Assembly: GCA_035578155.1 (NCBI GenBank)
Contig: JAPWDM010000002.1
Location: 33,693,437-33,757,436, forward strand
Direction of reading: 5' to 3'
Length of the DNA stretch: 64,000 bases
DNA from: Brachynemurus nebulosus
Taxonomy: Eukaryota; Arthropoda; Insecta; Neuroptera; Myrmeleontidae
Made by a program: the position numbers and the translations under genes. Below, in pieces: positions 50,265-62,875 of the stretch. Positions within the stretch are counted from its first letter, which is position 1. The number at the start of each line of letters is the position of its first letter. The notes beneath the pieces were generated by a model that did not search any database, was not told the origin of the DNA, and saw only the letters and a program-made list of their open reading frames with translations.

Positions 50265-50480
50265 TCAAATACAATTGAGCATGAGTCAACGTAAAAAAAA
50301 TTAAATAATTCTTATATTAGAAACAAATCAGTCTTTTATTATTTTCTAAAAACAAACTGAAAATTTAAAATTTACGTAAGTGCAATAATGAAAGAGACAA
50401 AGCGAAGAAAACGGGAATTATTTAAATTCATAAATGATGAATCATGGTCAAATTTAAGTGAAACGGACCATACCAGCAAA
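50265..50480 (+). repeat. Second copy of the 36.4-kb dispersed repeat
   Basis: Aligns with 36395-36625 ('aattaaataattcttatatt', 'aattcataaatgatga'). The short frame from ATG 50388 is kept for about 29 codons. Compared with the other copy nearly all base differences change the amino acid. Confidence 0.7.
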
Positions 50481-50540
50481 TTAATACTTTATACCTATGC
50501 TGCTGTGCTAGAGTAAAACTCAAAAATTATTAAAAAAAAT

Positions 50541-51655
50541 TAGAGGCCGGAACTCTCGGCACCAGTGGTTTATTTCGCTAGAACTATTGCAGAAGTATTC
50601 AAATACGTCGAGAAGTTGGTCAAAACTGCCAACAACCTGGTAGTTTATTCTTGAGGTGCGGTGCTAGTGTAAAATTTAAAAAATTATTAAAAAAAATTAA
50701 GAGCCGGAACTCTAGATAAAAGTGACTTACTTTGCTAGCACTATTCTAGAGATATGCGAATATGTCAACAAGTTGGCCAGAACTATTGGCAAACTGGTAG
50801 TTTATTCTTGAGGTGCGGTGCTGGATCAAAATTTAAAAAGTTATTTAATTGTAGTTAAAGGCCGTAACTCTCGACGAAAGTGACTCACTTCACTAGAAAT
50901 ATTGTAGAAGTGTCAGCATATGTCAAGAAGTTGGCTAGAACTACTGACAAACTGATAGTTTATTCTTGAGGTGCGCTGCTGAAGTAAAATTTAAAAAGTT
51001 ATTTAATAGTAGTTAAAGACCAGAACTCTCGACGAAAGTGACTCACTTTTTTAGAACTATTGTAGAAGTATAAGAATATGTCAAGAATTTGCCAGAACTA
51101 CTGGCAAACTGGTAATTTATTCTAAAGGTGCGGTGCCAGAGCAAAATTTAAAAAGTTATTAAAAATAGTTAAAGGCCGGAACTTCCAAGGAAAGTGGGTC
51201 ACTTCGCTTGAACTATTCTAGAACTATGAGAATATATCAAAAATTTGACCAGAGCTACCAGAATATTGGTAGTTTATTTTTGAGATGCGGTGCCAGAGCT
51301 GAATTTAAAAAGTTAGTAAAAAATAGTTAATGGTCGGAACTTTCGGCGAAAGTGGCTCACTTCGCTGGAACTATTCTAGGACTATGAGAATATATCAAAA
51401 ATTTGGCCAGAACTACCAGAAAATTGGTAGTTTATTCTTGAGGTGTGGTGCCAGAGCAAAATTTTAAAAATTGAAAAAAAAAATAGTTAAAAGTCGGAAT
51501 TCTAAACGAAAGTGACTCACATCGATGGAGCTATTGCAGTAATATAGGAATACACCTTAAAGTTTGTGAAAACTGGCAGTAAATTGTTAGTTTAGTTTTG
51601 GGGCGCGGTGCTGACACTGAGTTTTAAAAATTTTTTAAGAATAGTTGGAGTGCAG
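50541..51655 (+). repeat. ~156-bp tandem array, diverged (8 copies)
   Basis: Same family as 48126-48775, opposite orientation. Unit landmarks 'ggccggaactctcg', 'actcacttcgctagaac', 'gtttattcttgaggtgcggt' recur near 50541, 50700, 50860, 51016, 51174, 51330, 51491 and 51648. The copies differ substantially from each other. Confidence 0.9.
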
Positions 51656-52280
51656 ACCTCTTGCTAAAATATATTAGGAATTATAGAACTATTCAAGATC
51701 TATAGGATTTTGGGTTTAAAATTGATTTTTTGTGAAGTTGCGGTGCCACGGGAATTTGGCACCGCATGTTATTGACCTATGTTTTTTTTTTTTGACTAAT
51801 TATGCGGAACTTTTTATATAACCTATGAGGAACTGTAGAGCTATTATGAGTGCTAATAGAACTATCACTAAATTTTGTGGTGCTAAGAAATGAGGTGTTA
51901 ACTTCATACTGGCCCCTCTAAGTCGCTGACGTCACTACGTAAAATCGGAGTACGTACCATTGGATGTCCACTGTATACAATTATATTGTTCTTACATATT
52001 ATATACAAATCCAACACAATTGTTTTTCAAAATATAGTTATATATTCACATATACACTCAAAATTAGTTCGCCCAATGAGAATTAAGTGTTATTTTTATT
52101 CAAACATATGTTGCGTGCACATTTAATTAAAACTGAATAATATAGAGAAACATTTGTTTACCAATAAATTTTATGTAAATTTATCATTTTACATAATTTT
52201 TCTATTCCAAGGAAAATACAGTTTCTAGAAAAGTTTCAAGTTTGCCCCATTCAAAAAACATTGTGTAAATGTCAATTAAT
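51656..52280. other. AT-rich tract, no gene seen
   Basis: Continues the array family in decayed form to about 51780 ('gaagttgcggtgccacggga'). Nothing identifiable after that. Confidence 0.35.
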
Positions 52281-52284
52281 TACA

Positions 52285-52507
52285 TAGCAAACTCCCATAT
52301 CGCACGCTCCTATTTGGCAATTTCGTCGCACACAAGATGTATATAATGGCACCTCTCCGTGTTTTAAAGCAAATGTGTTAGTGTCTAAGTAATAGTTTGT
52401 AACAGTAAATCATACAAATATATAAATCAGAAACAGTGACGCCAGTGATCTTTGACTTTCTCATTTAGCAATTTGGTCCCAGTGCATTGCGTAATGGGAG
52501 TTTCTTA
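52285..52507. mobile_element. MITE copy 2 (TAGGAAACTCCC ends)
   Basis: Inverted copy of the element at 9569-9802, end to end ('gacgaaattgc' / 'gcaatttcgtc', 'tagtgtctaagtaatagttt'). About 223 bp. Confidence 0.85.
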
Positions 52508-55500
52508 TGTATTTAAATTTTCCACTTTGTAAAATGTTACAAATTTTATCTCAACAAAATAATTTTATTATACGTATACTATTGTATTATCATGTAAGCT
52601 TGTAACGAATACCTTGTTCGTTCACTGGCTCAATGCTAAATGTTCAAGCCGAATTGCCGAACATTCAGTTAGCCAGACTCGTCGGATCCCCAAAAGTAGG
52701 TTTTCCGGGCAGTTTTTGTCAACAAAATGAGTTTTTTGCCAAAATTAAGCAATTTTTCGAAATTTTTGTTACACCAAGCCAAAGTAAAAGACAATATGCG
52801 TAAAAAATGTTTTTACACCATTGCTCTAAGTTAATTACTTTTTGAGAAAAGCTAGAAAATATGGTGGAAGAAATCATTCTCCATTACACTCACACTCACA
52901 GTCTTTTTTTTCTGTCTCATTTTTCGCGAAGTTACTCTGGGAAAAAAAAGGCTTTATAAGTGGCGTGTCATGATTTTTTTAATCCAATTTAACAATTCAG
53001 CTATCTTCTATTTCTCTCAGTTGAATAAATTTTTATAATCTATCTATTCCATTTTTTTATAGGAAAATTACCAAGAAAATTTGTTTTATGTGATATGGTC
53101 AGAATTTAGATTATGTTTACACCATAGTAAAATTAATAAGAGTTTACTACAACCGCATAAAAATTACGTTAAACGATATTCAAACAATAATATTTTTACG
53201 TAATTTTCTATCCAAATGACAATGCAGTTATAATTATAATATATAAACAGAGCATTATACTTGTAAATAATTTTGACCATTCAGTTTTTTTTTTTTTTTA
53301 ACAAAATAAATAATTTTAAATTTTACACTTTTATGAAATTTTGTTTAAGAAATATTAAAAATTTTTAAGATGAATCGTTTAAAAAGAGTTAAAAATAAAT
53401 TAAAAGGAAACATTTATCTATTTTAACACATTTGAAAACAATATTTTACAGTTTACTTACAGTTTTTTGAAAAACTGTAATAAAATTTTTACATACAACA
53501 AAGATTGTATTTGAAAGGTAGGGAATGCACCAATTTTTTTATTTGTTTAATAATTAAATTTGGTTTTAGACGAAAATCTTCGTCTAATTCGCTCCAAACC
53601 GAAAGTATGGCCACGTATATATGATTATTTGACAATTTATCAGGATATTCTACTATTAAAATGATAGGAAAATATATTGAAAAACATTTTTAAAATATCC
53701 TTTTGAATTTTATAACTCAATTATTGCAAATAAAATCTGTGTAAAAGATCTAATTGAAGTGTTTTTTCTCAATTTTCTAATATTAATTCTAAGGCTAGTT
53801 AACTAGGGAGTGATTGTGTTGACATTTTAATCTAAAATATGGTAATTTTAATCCTCTTTAAGACAACATTTCGATTTTAACAATAAAAAATTTTAAAAAG
53901 TGTTTTCGTTTTGCCAGGATTACCAAAAAGGGACTGAAATATTTTTAGATGCTCATATATACAAAAAATATTTATGTGTTAAAATACTTGGTAAATTTAT
54001 ACGTTTTATGGCTGGTTATTTTTTTTTAGTAAAATAACTTTTCATAGGCATATCTGTGACTAGAGTTGCACCCGTTTTTTAAGAAAATAAAGTATTTTTA
54101 AAATTTTGTGCAAAAAAATAAAACACAATTAATGAAAAAAAGTACGCCTTCCTATATTTTTCAGATTTTGTAGTAAAAGAAAATCCTTATAAATTCATCA
54201 TATCTGTCATTGCATTTGCTAGCTTACTCCCACTTGACCACTTTTAAATAGTCAGTATCAGAACTTACGCAATTTAATAAACAGTATCGTTTTGATTTTT
54301 TAAACTCATTTAAGACATTTATTGCTAGTGATATTTGAATTATTTTCTAAGTAATAAATTGAATTCTGTAGACTGATGTTTTTGTGGATTAAAAAAAAAT
54401 TCTAGCTGGCGTCTGTATTAGACAAAAGTCTGAAAAATGGACGTAGAATCTCACCGTTATTAATTATTACGTCTTGTAGTCTTTTGAAAAATTATTTTTT
54501 GTACTAAAATAAGTTAATAGGAGGAAATTCGCTATGTTATGCAGATGCTGCGGCAGGGGTATTTTGTATTTCCTATAACAAGATGTCACTTTTGATAACT
54601 AATAAAAATTTGAAATATTTAAGTTTCCCTTTTCAGAATTGGGTTATTGGGTATGACATACATACGTTTTGTAAGAAAACTCTTTTTATTTCATTTTTTT
54701 ACGTTATTTTTAAAAAGTTCAAAAGTGTCAAATTATAAATAAATTTTTAAACTTAATACCGATAACAGACCGACAGTTCCCGAGAACACTCGAGCGCATA
54801 TGTGATGTCATAATGTTTATTTACCTGAAAATACAATAGTGTCTATTTATTTTGAATTATTGTTGCTATGCAATTATTGCTTATTATAAACATTTTTGTA
54901 TTAAAAAGTTTATTGAAAATATCTAATTAAGAGAGTTATCGAGCTTGTTCTGTACAATTACGTATATGGTAATAATACAAAGATGTTAGACATTCTATGA
55001 CCAGAATTAGCTTTCATAACTATAATTTTTCGTATTAAATTTTAATATTATTGACAATATGTACAATCTGTCAATAGTTTTTAACACATGTAAATTATGA
55101 CGTCACAGACATCGGGATCTCTTGTCGTGCTGTTTGTAATCAAATGATATTTTTTAAAATTTTATGAGTTTTAATTATTAATTTATTATTTATTTTATAT
55201 CATTTTTAAAATTTTTGTCACATTGATTATCAGTATTAGTTATGATATAAATAATATTGAAATAAAACAAAAATATGTTAATAATTACTTTTTATTCAAA
55301 AATTCAATTATTATTACATACAAATATTTTAAATAAGTGTTAAAAATTAAAATACGGCGCAATAAAATAATTAAAATCTTTAAATAATAATACTAGCTAT
55401 AGATTCTTAACACAGTTTAAATAATAGTTTGTTTCACAAACAGTTACGAAACGAGATGACGTAAAAGTATCGTTTGGAATTCAAAAATTCCAAAGGGTTA

Positions 55501-55760
55501 TCCATGTTATGAAAATAATGCATAACGTTAATAATGCAGTGAAAATATCATCACTAAAGTAAATCGAATTTAGAAAAAAAAATTTCCAGGTCAAATTATT
55601 TTGTGAAAATTTACTGTCATTATTAACTGTGCATTATTAACTGTCATTAAATTTTTTTATTTAAAGCTTTTTACCAGTTATTTTTGATATTTCCTTGTAA
55701 TTTTAGTGTATTTTGTGATCTCTAAGATATTTCTGATATTTAATTATTATGTTAGTTTAA
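52508..55760. other. AT-rich tract, few repeat fragments
   Basis: No gene seen. At 53700-53860 there is a diverged fragment of the 33.4-kb palindrome ('ctaaggctagttaactaggg'). At 54529-54580 there is an inverted copy of 28575-28630 ('ttatgcagatgctgcggcag'). Confidence 0.4.
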
Positions 55761-55761
55761 A

Positions 55762-56042
55762 ATGTCTGGTGATAACCCTTGTGTTGCTAAATTTTGTTTA
55801 AATTATTCAAATGAAAATTTCAATTTAAGTTTTTTCTGAGCGCCGTTCGATCCAAATTTGTAAGTAGGTAATATTATAATTTGAATGCTTATGTAAAAAT
55901 AAATATACGTTAAATAATAATAATTATTAATATTTTATAATAATTTAGTTAATATTTTAGATTTCGACAGTGTTTGGTACTAATATTGTTATCAGAATTT
56001 CGCGTTTGCTCTATTCATTTTAAAAAAAAAGTTGCTTTATTT
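55762..56042 (+). pseudogene. THAP-domain relic with one intron
   Basis: Exon 1 (55762-55869) starts MSGDNPCVAKFCLNY, giving the first Cys pair of a C2CH THAP zinc finger, then SFF, a TGA at 55847, and APFDPNL. A GTAAGTA donor begins at 55870 and a TTTTAG acceptor ends at 55960. Exon 2 (from 55961) continues with RQCLVLI and RVCSIHF, supplying the final Cys-x2-His. The usual Trp after the PDP-like region is replaced by Cys. THAP domains bind DNA and occur in P-element transposases and host regulators. The stop and lost Trp make it a relic. No downstream domain was found. Confidence 0.6.
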
Positions 56043-58148
56043 AGAATTGTTCATATAATTTAACATTACCATTTTATAAATCCTAGATTTAACATGTATA
56101 TACACATCCAGTCACACAAGCAAAAAAGGACTGCTTAATTGTTTGTACTTATATTAAAAAAGGATAGAAAGTGCGTTTCGTTACTGCCTATAGTAATAAC
56201 CTTTCATTTACACTGTGTTCTTAAAATACTCTTTTATTTCGTTTAAATGCAGTAAGCAATGAATTACAGCAACTAACAGTGTTTTTTTTTTTTTTTTAAA
56301 TTATTTCTTTGAAAATTTTTAATTTCGTATAATAAGCAGTACGCTTATCATGACTACGTAGCTGTTTGTATGTGTATTTGAATAATTTAATAATTTTTTA
56401 ATAATAAATTTAATTATTTTTTAATAATTTAGTAATAATTTGAATGAATACTGCGTATGTTTAAATGCGAACAAAAGTTCGTCATACGTAGTAATGTTTC
56501 ACAAGCACTCGATAATATTTAAAATTAAAAATAGTAACTGTTTCCCGCATTAGAGAGAGTACCAATACACATAAGTGGTTGAATGGTTATGAATTATATT
56601 TTATCTACGTTAAATAAATAATTGCCTCGGATTCCGTTTGTTGGACTATTTTATATGCGGATGAATAGTGTTCCAATATTTGGTATTCGGCTGAATATCA
56701 AAAAATAGTCGAACTGGCCGAATACTGAATAGTTGCCGAATATTCGTTGCGAGTCTGTTATCATACCATTTTTATTATATCGATTTTGTATAATTATTTA
56801 TCAAGAAAATATAAAGAAAATATATTGTATATACTTACCTATATATTATGTAAAGTACATAGCTTTTGTAGGTACATATGCTGAGTTTTATTCTATAAAA
56901 CAATATTTATATTCTTAATTGCACCATTATTAATTAAGTCGTATATTTTGATAATAAAATTACATAACGTTGTGAACTTGTAATATACGAAAAATCTATT
57001 ACTTAAACGATAATTTAAGTACACGGCTTTACTGGAACATATTGCGTATATTAATTTCATTTGCTTTTGTTTATAAAAGTATTCTGCGATATTTTTTACT
57101 AAATAGTAATCACATAAAATTTGGTGCTGGTATTAAGAGGAAAACTTTATAATATAGAAAAAAGACAATTTTTAGAAATTTTGTCAAAGAAACATTAAAA
57201 AAGCTAGATTTTATAAAATTAAAATATATGGAACATTTAACATTAAGTCTATAAATAAAATATTACTTTCATTTATTCTAATTTTGTCATTTAATTACCT
57301 ATTTATAATTTTTGATTGTGCCTTGTAAGACAAATTGTATCTGTGTAGGAAATAGCGGGACAATTTGCTAACTGAAATAAGGGACTATGTCCACTTCTCT
57401 TAGGCATCCTGAACCTTGAAGATATGTTACATAACATACTATCTATAATCGAAATAACAAAAGAATTGGCCCTAATCAATTATAAATTCCAGAGTAAGTC
57501 CCAGAAACACAGCTAATCTATTGTAGGATGTGGTTATAGTCGTTTATTTATAAGAATAAAATATATAATATAAGAGCCACTTATTACTAGTTCTACTGGT
57601 GCCAGTAGACCTAGATTTACATCAAACATCCATTTTGTGGTCTAATTAAGAATTACAGCTAAATCTTTTTTATGCGGACTTTTTGTGTGCATTTTTTTGG
57701 TGTGTGATATTTTATGCGATTTTGAAAAAAATGGCCATTAAAATGCATAATGTGAATCAAAATCAAAAGAAAGTAGGAAACTTAAACATTATCTATAATA
57801 ACTTTCTTTGATAAAACTAATTTTCAATGGTTTTTAAGCATTTAATCAATACATTGCATAAGAATATAAGTTATTGCAATGATGCAATAACTTATATTTG
57901 CAAGTGTTTTTAAAGAAGTATTTTTTGCAATTATCATAATATTATAAAAATTTAAAAAAATGTTTTTATGTGTAAATTAATGCCTTATCTTGTTTAGAAA
58001 AGCAACTTCTAAGGAAATCGTAAGGTTTTGAGCGTTTTGAGTTATGTATTTTCGATGAAACTTTTTTGGTGCAGTCTCGATCCACCGTATAAAAAAAAAT
58101 TTTATGATCTGGATCGAACTAAACTTTTTATAACTATTTATGATGTTT

Positions 58149-58150
<2 letters not shown>
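56043..58150. other. AT-rich tract, no gene seen
   Basis: Near 56660-56745 'ttcggctgaata', 'ggccgaatactgaatag' and 'gccgaatattcg' resemble hAT subterminal repeats, without termini. Otherwise nothing. Confidence 0.35.
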
Positions 58151-59490
<1,340 letters not shown>

Positions 59491-59659
59491 AATGATAACA
59501 TTATTTGTTCCCAAGATACGCGAGGCAAAAATATTTCACAAAAAGTTTCTTATTTCGTTTTTCCGTTTAGTTTTTTTTTTTTTTTTAAATTTTATTAAAT
59601 TTTACAATAATTTACTGGCGTTTTTAACATCACGGAAGGTTCTTAGGCCATTATATAAT

Positions 59660-59928
59660 AAAGACATGGTAAAATGTCCATATAATCAATGTTATGTTAA
59701 TAAAGTTAATTCCGTTTTTTTATCACAAACAACAAACTGCTAATCCGAATTTGCTGAAAACCTTATCCGGTCTTCATTCTTTGATTACGCATCTAATGAA
59801 ATTAGTCCGGAGTTGATATCTTCCAATGGGAAGTTAATAAATAAAGAAATTAATTATAAATCTTTGTACAAAGTATGCATTGTAAAAGATCACAAAAAAT
59901 TCAAAGATGAGAACACCGAACTCTAACA
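59660..59928 (+). pseudogene. Possible degraded coding segment, unknown
   Basis: The plus strand reads one frame from MVKCPYNQCYVNKVNS (near 59665), through a TAA at 59741, on to SSFFDYASNEISPELIS and YKSLYKVCIVKDHKKFKD, ending at a TAA just before the putative LTR. The amino-acid mix looks protein-like, but I recognise no family. It abuts the gypsy element on the other strand. Confidence 0.35.
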
Positions 59929-60095
59929 GTAGCTACCCGTGTCTGATGTCGATCCCGGCAAGAGCAGCGGACCACACCGGCGAAGGTACCTTCTCCCTCC
60001 ATTCAAGGAATCACGACCTACATTAGTTAACATAGTGTCAACTGCATACCTAATACAACAGTGAACAGATTTATATGTCATCATTGTATATCACA
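59929..60095 (-). repeat. Putative gypsy LTR (right-hand border only)
   Basis: On the minus strand a polypurine run AGAGGGGGC (60108-60100) is followed, after TAA, by TGTGATATACAATG (from 60095). This is the arrangement of a polypurine tract and LTR start. The far end of the LTR is not fixed because the 5' LTR lies outside the window. Confidence 0.45.
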
Positions 60096-60659
60096 TTAGC
60101 CCCCTCTGAAGTGAGGACGGGTGATTAAAATCCCTCATATGTACACAATCTGTGGACATAATTAGGTAAAAACGTGAAAGCAACAGTCCGAAGTTCACAG
60201 ACCCATAAAAATAAGATGTGATATAAATCTGTTTTAACATAACAAAATATTCAGACAATAAGATACGAATTATAATAAAGTATATTTTTTTTCGTGTGTA
60301 GCCACGGGTAATGAAATTAAATTCTTATCAGTCGTCTAACATATTATTGCATTCGACTTTAGAATTAGATAAATTAGTTTAAAATTAATAGATATTCTAT
60401 TGGATTTCACCCAAAAACAAACTTGTATATGTAATATATACGTATATTTTTTTTTCAAATTATAGATAAAGATTTCCATTTTGTCAATATTACCTTAAAT
60501 CGAATAAATACAATAAATTCGTATATATACAAAAAAAGATAATTTTCCTTCAAAAAAAAGAAAAAAAATTGAAAAATAAAGAAAATTTTTAAATATTAAA
60601 TAAGAGGTTCTTTATAAGGCTTCAAATGAAAATTATTGTATTTGCCAACGATACTATTA

Positions 60660-60900
60660 TAATTTGGATTAGCAATGGGTAAAACAATTTGGACCTTCAT
60701 TTTTAGGAATTATGTAAGGACCTTCAAATATATCAAAGAATCTATGGATTTCTTTGTTCAAAGCGCTAGACAAGTGAGCAGCACGAATAAGCACTAGATC
60801 ACCTATTTTAAATTTATATGAAGTATTGCAACCACATAAACGATTCCTAACCTCTGCTTTATTTAATAAATTTTTCTGAACGCATTGTGACGCATTCAGA
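60660..60900 (-). pseudogene. gypsy integrase C-terminal region
   Basis: The minus strand reads YKFKIGDLVLIRAAHLSSAL and then HRFFDIFEGPYIIPK before a stop. This matches the integrase C-terminal segment in which a basic 'GDLV' strand leads to a GPY-type motif. It is one frame off from the upstream integrase piece, so a frameshift lies near 60880. Confidence 0.75.
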
Positions 60901-61149
60901 TATTTGTTGCTGATTCAAGATTTTATGAATTTCTAGAAATTCTATATTTGTAACGAGTTTCTGCTTGGGTTTCCTTCCAAAATGTACTTTTGTAGGAGTA
61001 AAGCCCGTTGATTCATGCGTCACACTATTAATCCATTCAGTTATTATAGGAATATACTGAACCCAAGAAGAATATCCCCCCAAGAGAATATAACCCAAGA
61101 AGAGCTTATTATTTAGTAACAATCTAAAACATCGCCATAAACTTTTCAT
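60859..61149 (-). pseudogene. gypsy integrase, post-catalytic region
   Basis: A 96-codon frame containing WINSVTHESTGFTPTKVHFG, the stretch after the catalytic Glu in gypsy integrases (N...H.STG.TP...FG). The run before it (GGYSSWVQYIPIITEW) fits the helix leading to that region. Confidence 0.8.
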
Positions 61150-61432
61150 TACGCATTCTAATGCGTTTCCCTGCGTAAATCGTGGGCTTGTAGTGTATCC
61201 AACCAGACCTTTGAATGAAACATCGTAGCATTATCTGTTAAAATGCGTCTAGATTTGCCGACATCCTGGCAATAATGCTTAATAAATTTATTTACACAAG
61301 TTCGCGCTGTGATATTACGAAGTGGGTATGACGGAACATATTTACTAAACGTGTCCTTTATAAGGAAAATGTATTTGTATCCATATCATTCGGTGGGTAA
61401 TGGACCATATATATCTGCGACCGCGAGATCAT
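61150..61432 (-). pseudogene. gypsy integrase catalytic core, broken
   Basis: The minus strand reads LAVADIYGPLP, with the first catalytic Asp, then a stop, then YKYIFLIKDTFSKYV and LTDNATMFHS, with the second Asp. The third acidic residue is not clearly identifiable. The stop near 61387 and frame changes inactivate it. Confidence 0.75.
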
Positions 61433-62215
61433 TTATAGAAACCACTCACATTTATCACATTTGGGTCACTCATAACAATTAGTTTTCTTGCCTGATGACT
61501 CATTCCTTTCCACCAGAAATACTTGGATATGGCCGCAATGCATTTCTTCGCACCAAAATGACCCAACACACATCGGAGAATTGGAGTTTGGAGATTCTTT
61601 GGTATAACGATCTTGTAATTTTTATCGTCTGTTAATTTGAAAACAATATTATGATGAATGATGTATGTATTCACACCACCATCTTTAATTCGATTTATTA
61701 ATTTAGATAGCCTGTGCTCATTGGCTTGATGCACATCTATACGCTTTATTTCTTTTTCCAAATTTTTATCCAACTTATCGAGACAAGTAATAAGCAGGAC
61801 ATTGGCCATATTAAGATACCGCTGTTCAGGTACAATATGATCCTTCTTATCAACAATGTTTCTGCTTAGCAAATCTGCAACAATATTATCACTTCCTTTC
61901 ACATGTTCCATTACATTGTCATACTCTCCCAACAGGAGTGTCCAACGATATAAGCGATTATTTAAAATCTTACTGGTTTGTAAAAAGGTGAGCGCTTTAT
62001 GATCCGTCCGAATCTTGAATCTGACGCCATAAATAAAATGTTTAAATTTTTGGACACAACTAACAATTACAAGTAATTCCTGCTCCATAGTACTGTAGCG
62101 TTTTTCACAAGAACTCAACGTTTTGCTCTAAGTAGAAAGTAATTTGGCTTCTCCATCTACAACTTGATAAAGAATACTCGCTAAAGCAATTCCACTACAA
62201 TCCGTCTGGCCGATA
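61429..62215 (-). pseudogene. gypsy RNase H and integrase zinc-binding domain
   Basis: A 229-codon frame (62118-61429), with readable sequence upstream to about 62215 where TDCSGIALASILYQ holds the first RNase H Asp. An in-frame stop separates the two. RNase H continues with EKRYSTMEQELL, IRTDHKALTFL and GSDNIVADLLSR, holding the remaining acidic residues. Further on GHFGAKKCIAAISKYFWWKG is the start of the integrase HHCC module. The Cys pair expected afterwards is replaced by a decayed segment. Confidence 0.85.
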
Positions 62216-62298
62216 AACGGAATATTTCGTTTGGATGGTGTAGAAATAGCGATTCCACAAATTTATTTTTAACTTCCTCGAAGGTTTGCTGCAGTCCA

Positions 62299-62547
62299 TT
62301 ATTCCAGCACCACTTTTGATTCTTCTTTAATAGTACCAGTAGAGGGTACTATTAACTTTGAAAATTCATATACGAATCTGCGGAAGAATTCACACATTCC
62401 GATGAATCTCCGTAACTGCTTAACATTTTGCGGCGTGGGGATATCGCGAATCGCCTTCAATTTCGCTAGATTTGGAGCAATACCACTGGCTGATATGATA
62501 TACCCCAATAATTCAATAAATTTTGACAAAAAAACGTGACTTTTCAA
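62299..62547 (-). pseudogene. gypsy RT thumb/connection
   Basis: An 82-codon frame with FIELLGYIISASGIAPN, KAIRDIPTPQNVKQLRRFIG and FFRRFVYEFSKL, the canonical stretch after the RT active site in gypsy pol. It overlaps the preceding piece by about 35 bp in another frame, marking a frameshift. Confidence 0.85.
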
Positions 62548-62875
62548 TATTTTTTGTCATATTACATTTAGAAATTTTAATAAACACGTTTTCCAAATGT
62601 TCCAAGTGTTGGTGGAATGATGTACAAATGACTATAAAATCATCCACATAGCATTCCGTAAAGCTTTGCATTTCGCCCACTAACATGTGGCGAACACATT
62701 TGATGCAACCGGCCATACTTGTTTTCAGTCCGAAAGGAATTTTTCTGTACTGATATAAACCTAAAAGCGGTATACTGGCGTGAATTTTCATCCAGGAATA
62801 TCTGGTGGAAACCACTATAAAAGTCCATACTTGACATATAATTGCATTGCTCAAATCGCTGCAACATACTTTCAA
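62513..62875 (-). pseudogene. gypsy RT palm with YVDD
   Basis: After an out-of-frame start the strand reads YRKIPFGLKTSMAGCIKCV and then ECYVDDFIVI (about 62650-62630), the RT active site. It continues NHLEHLENVF-like into the conserved helix. It is one frame away from the upstream RT piece, with the break near 62760. Confidence 0.85.

Noticed and set aside
50085..50294. Poly-Tyr frame
   Set aside because: Product of the ATT microsatellite, not a gene.
48126..51655. CRISPR-like array
   Set aside because: Whole 156-bp units repeat without spacers; this is satellite DNA.
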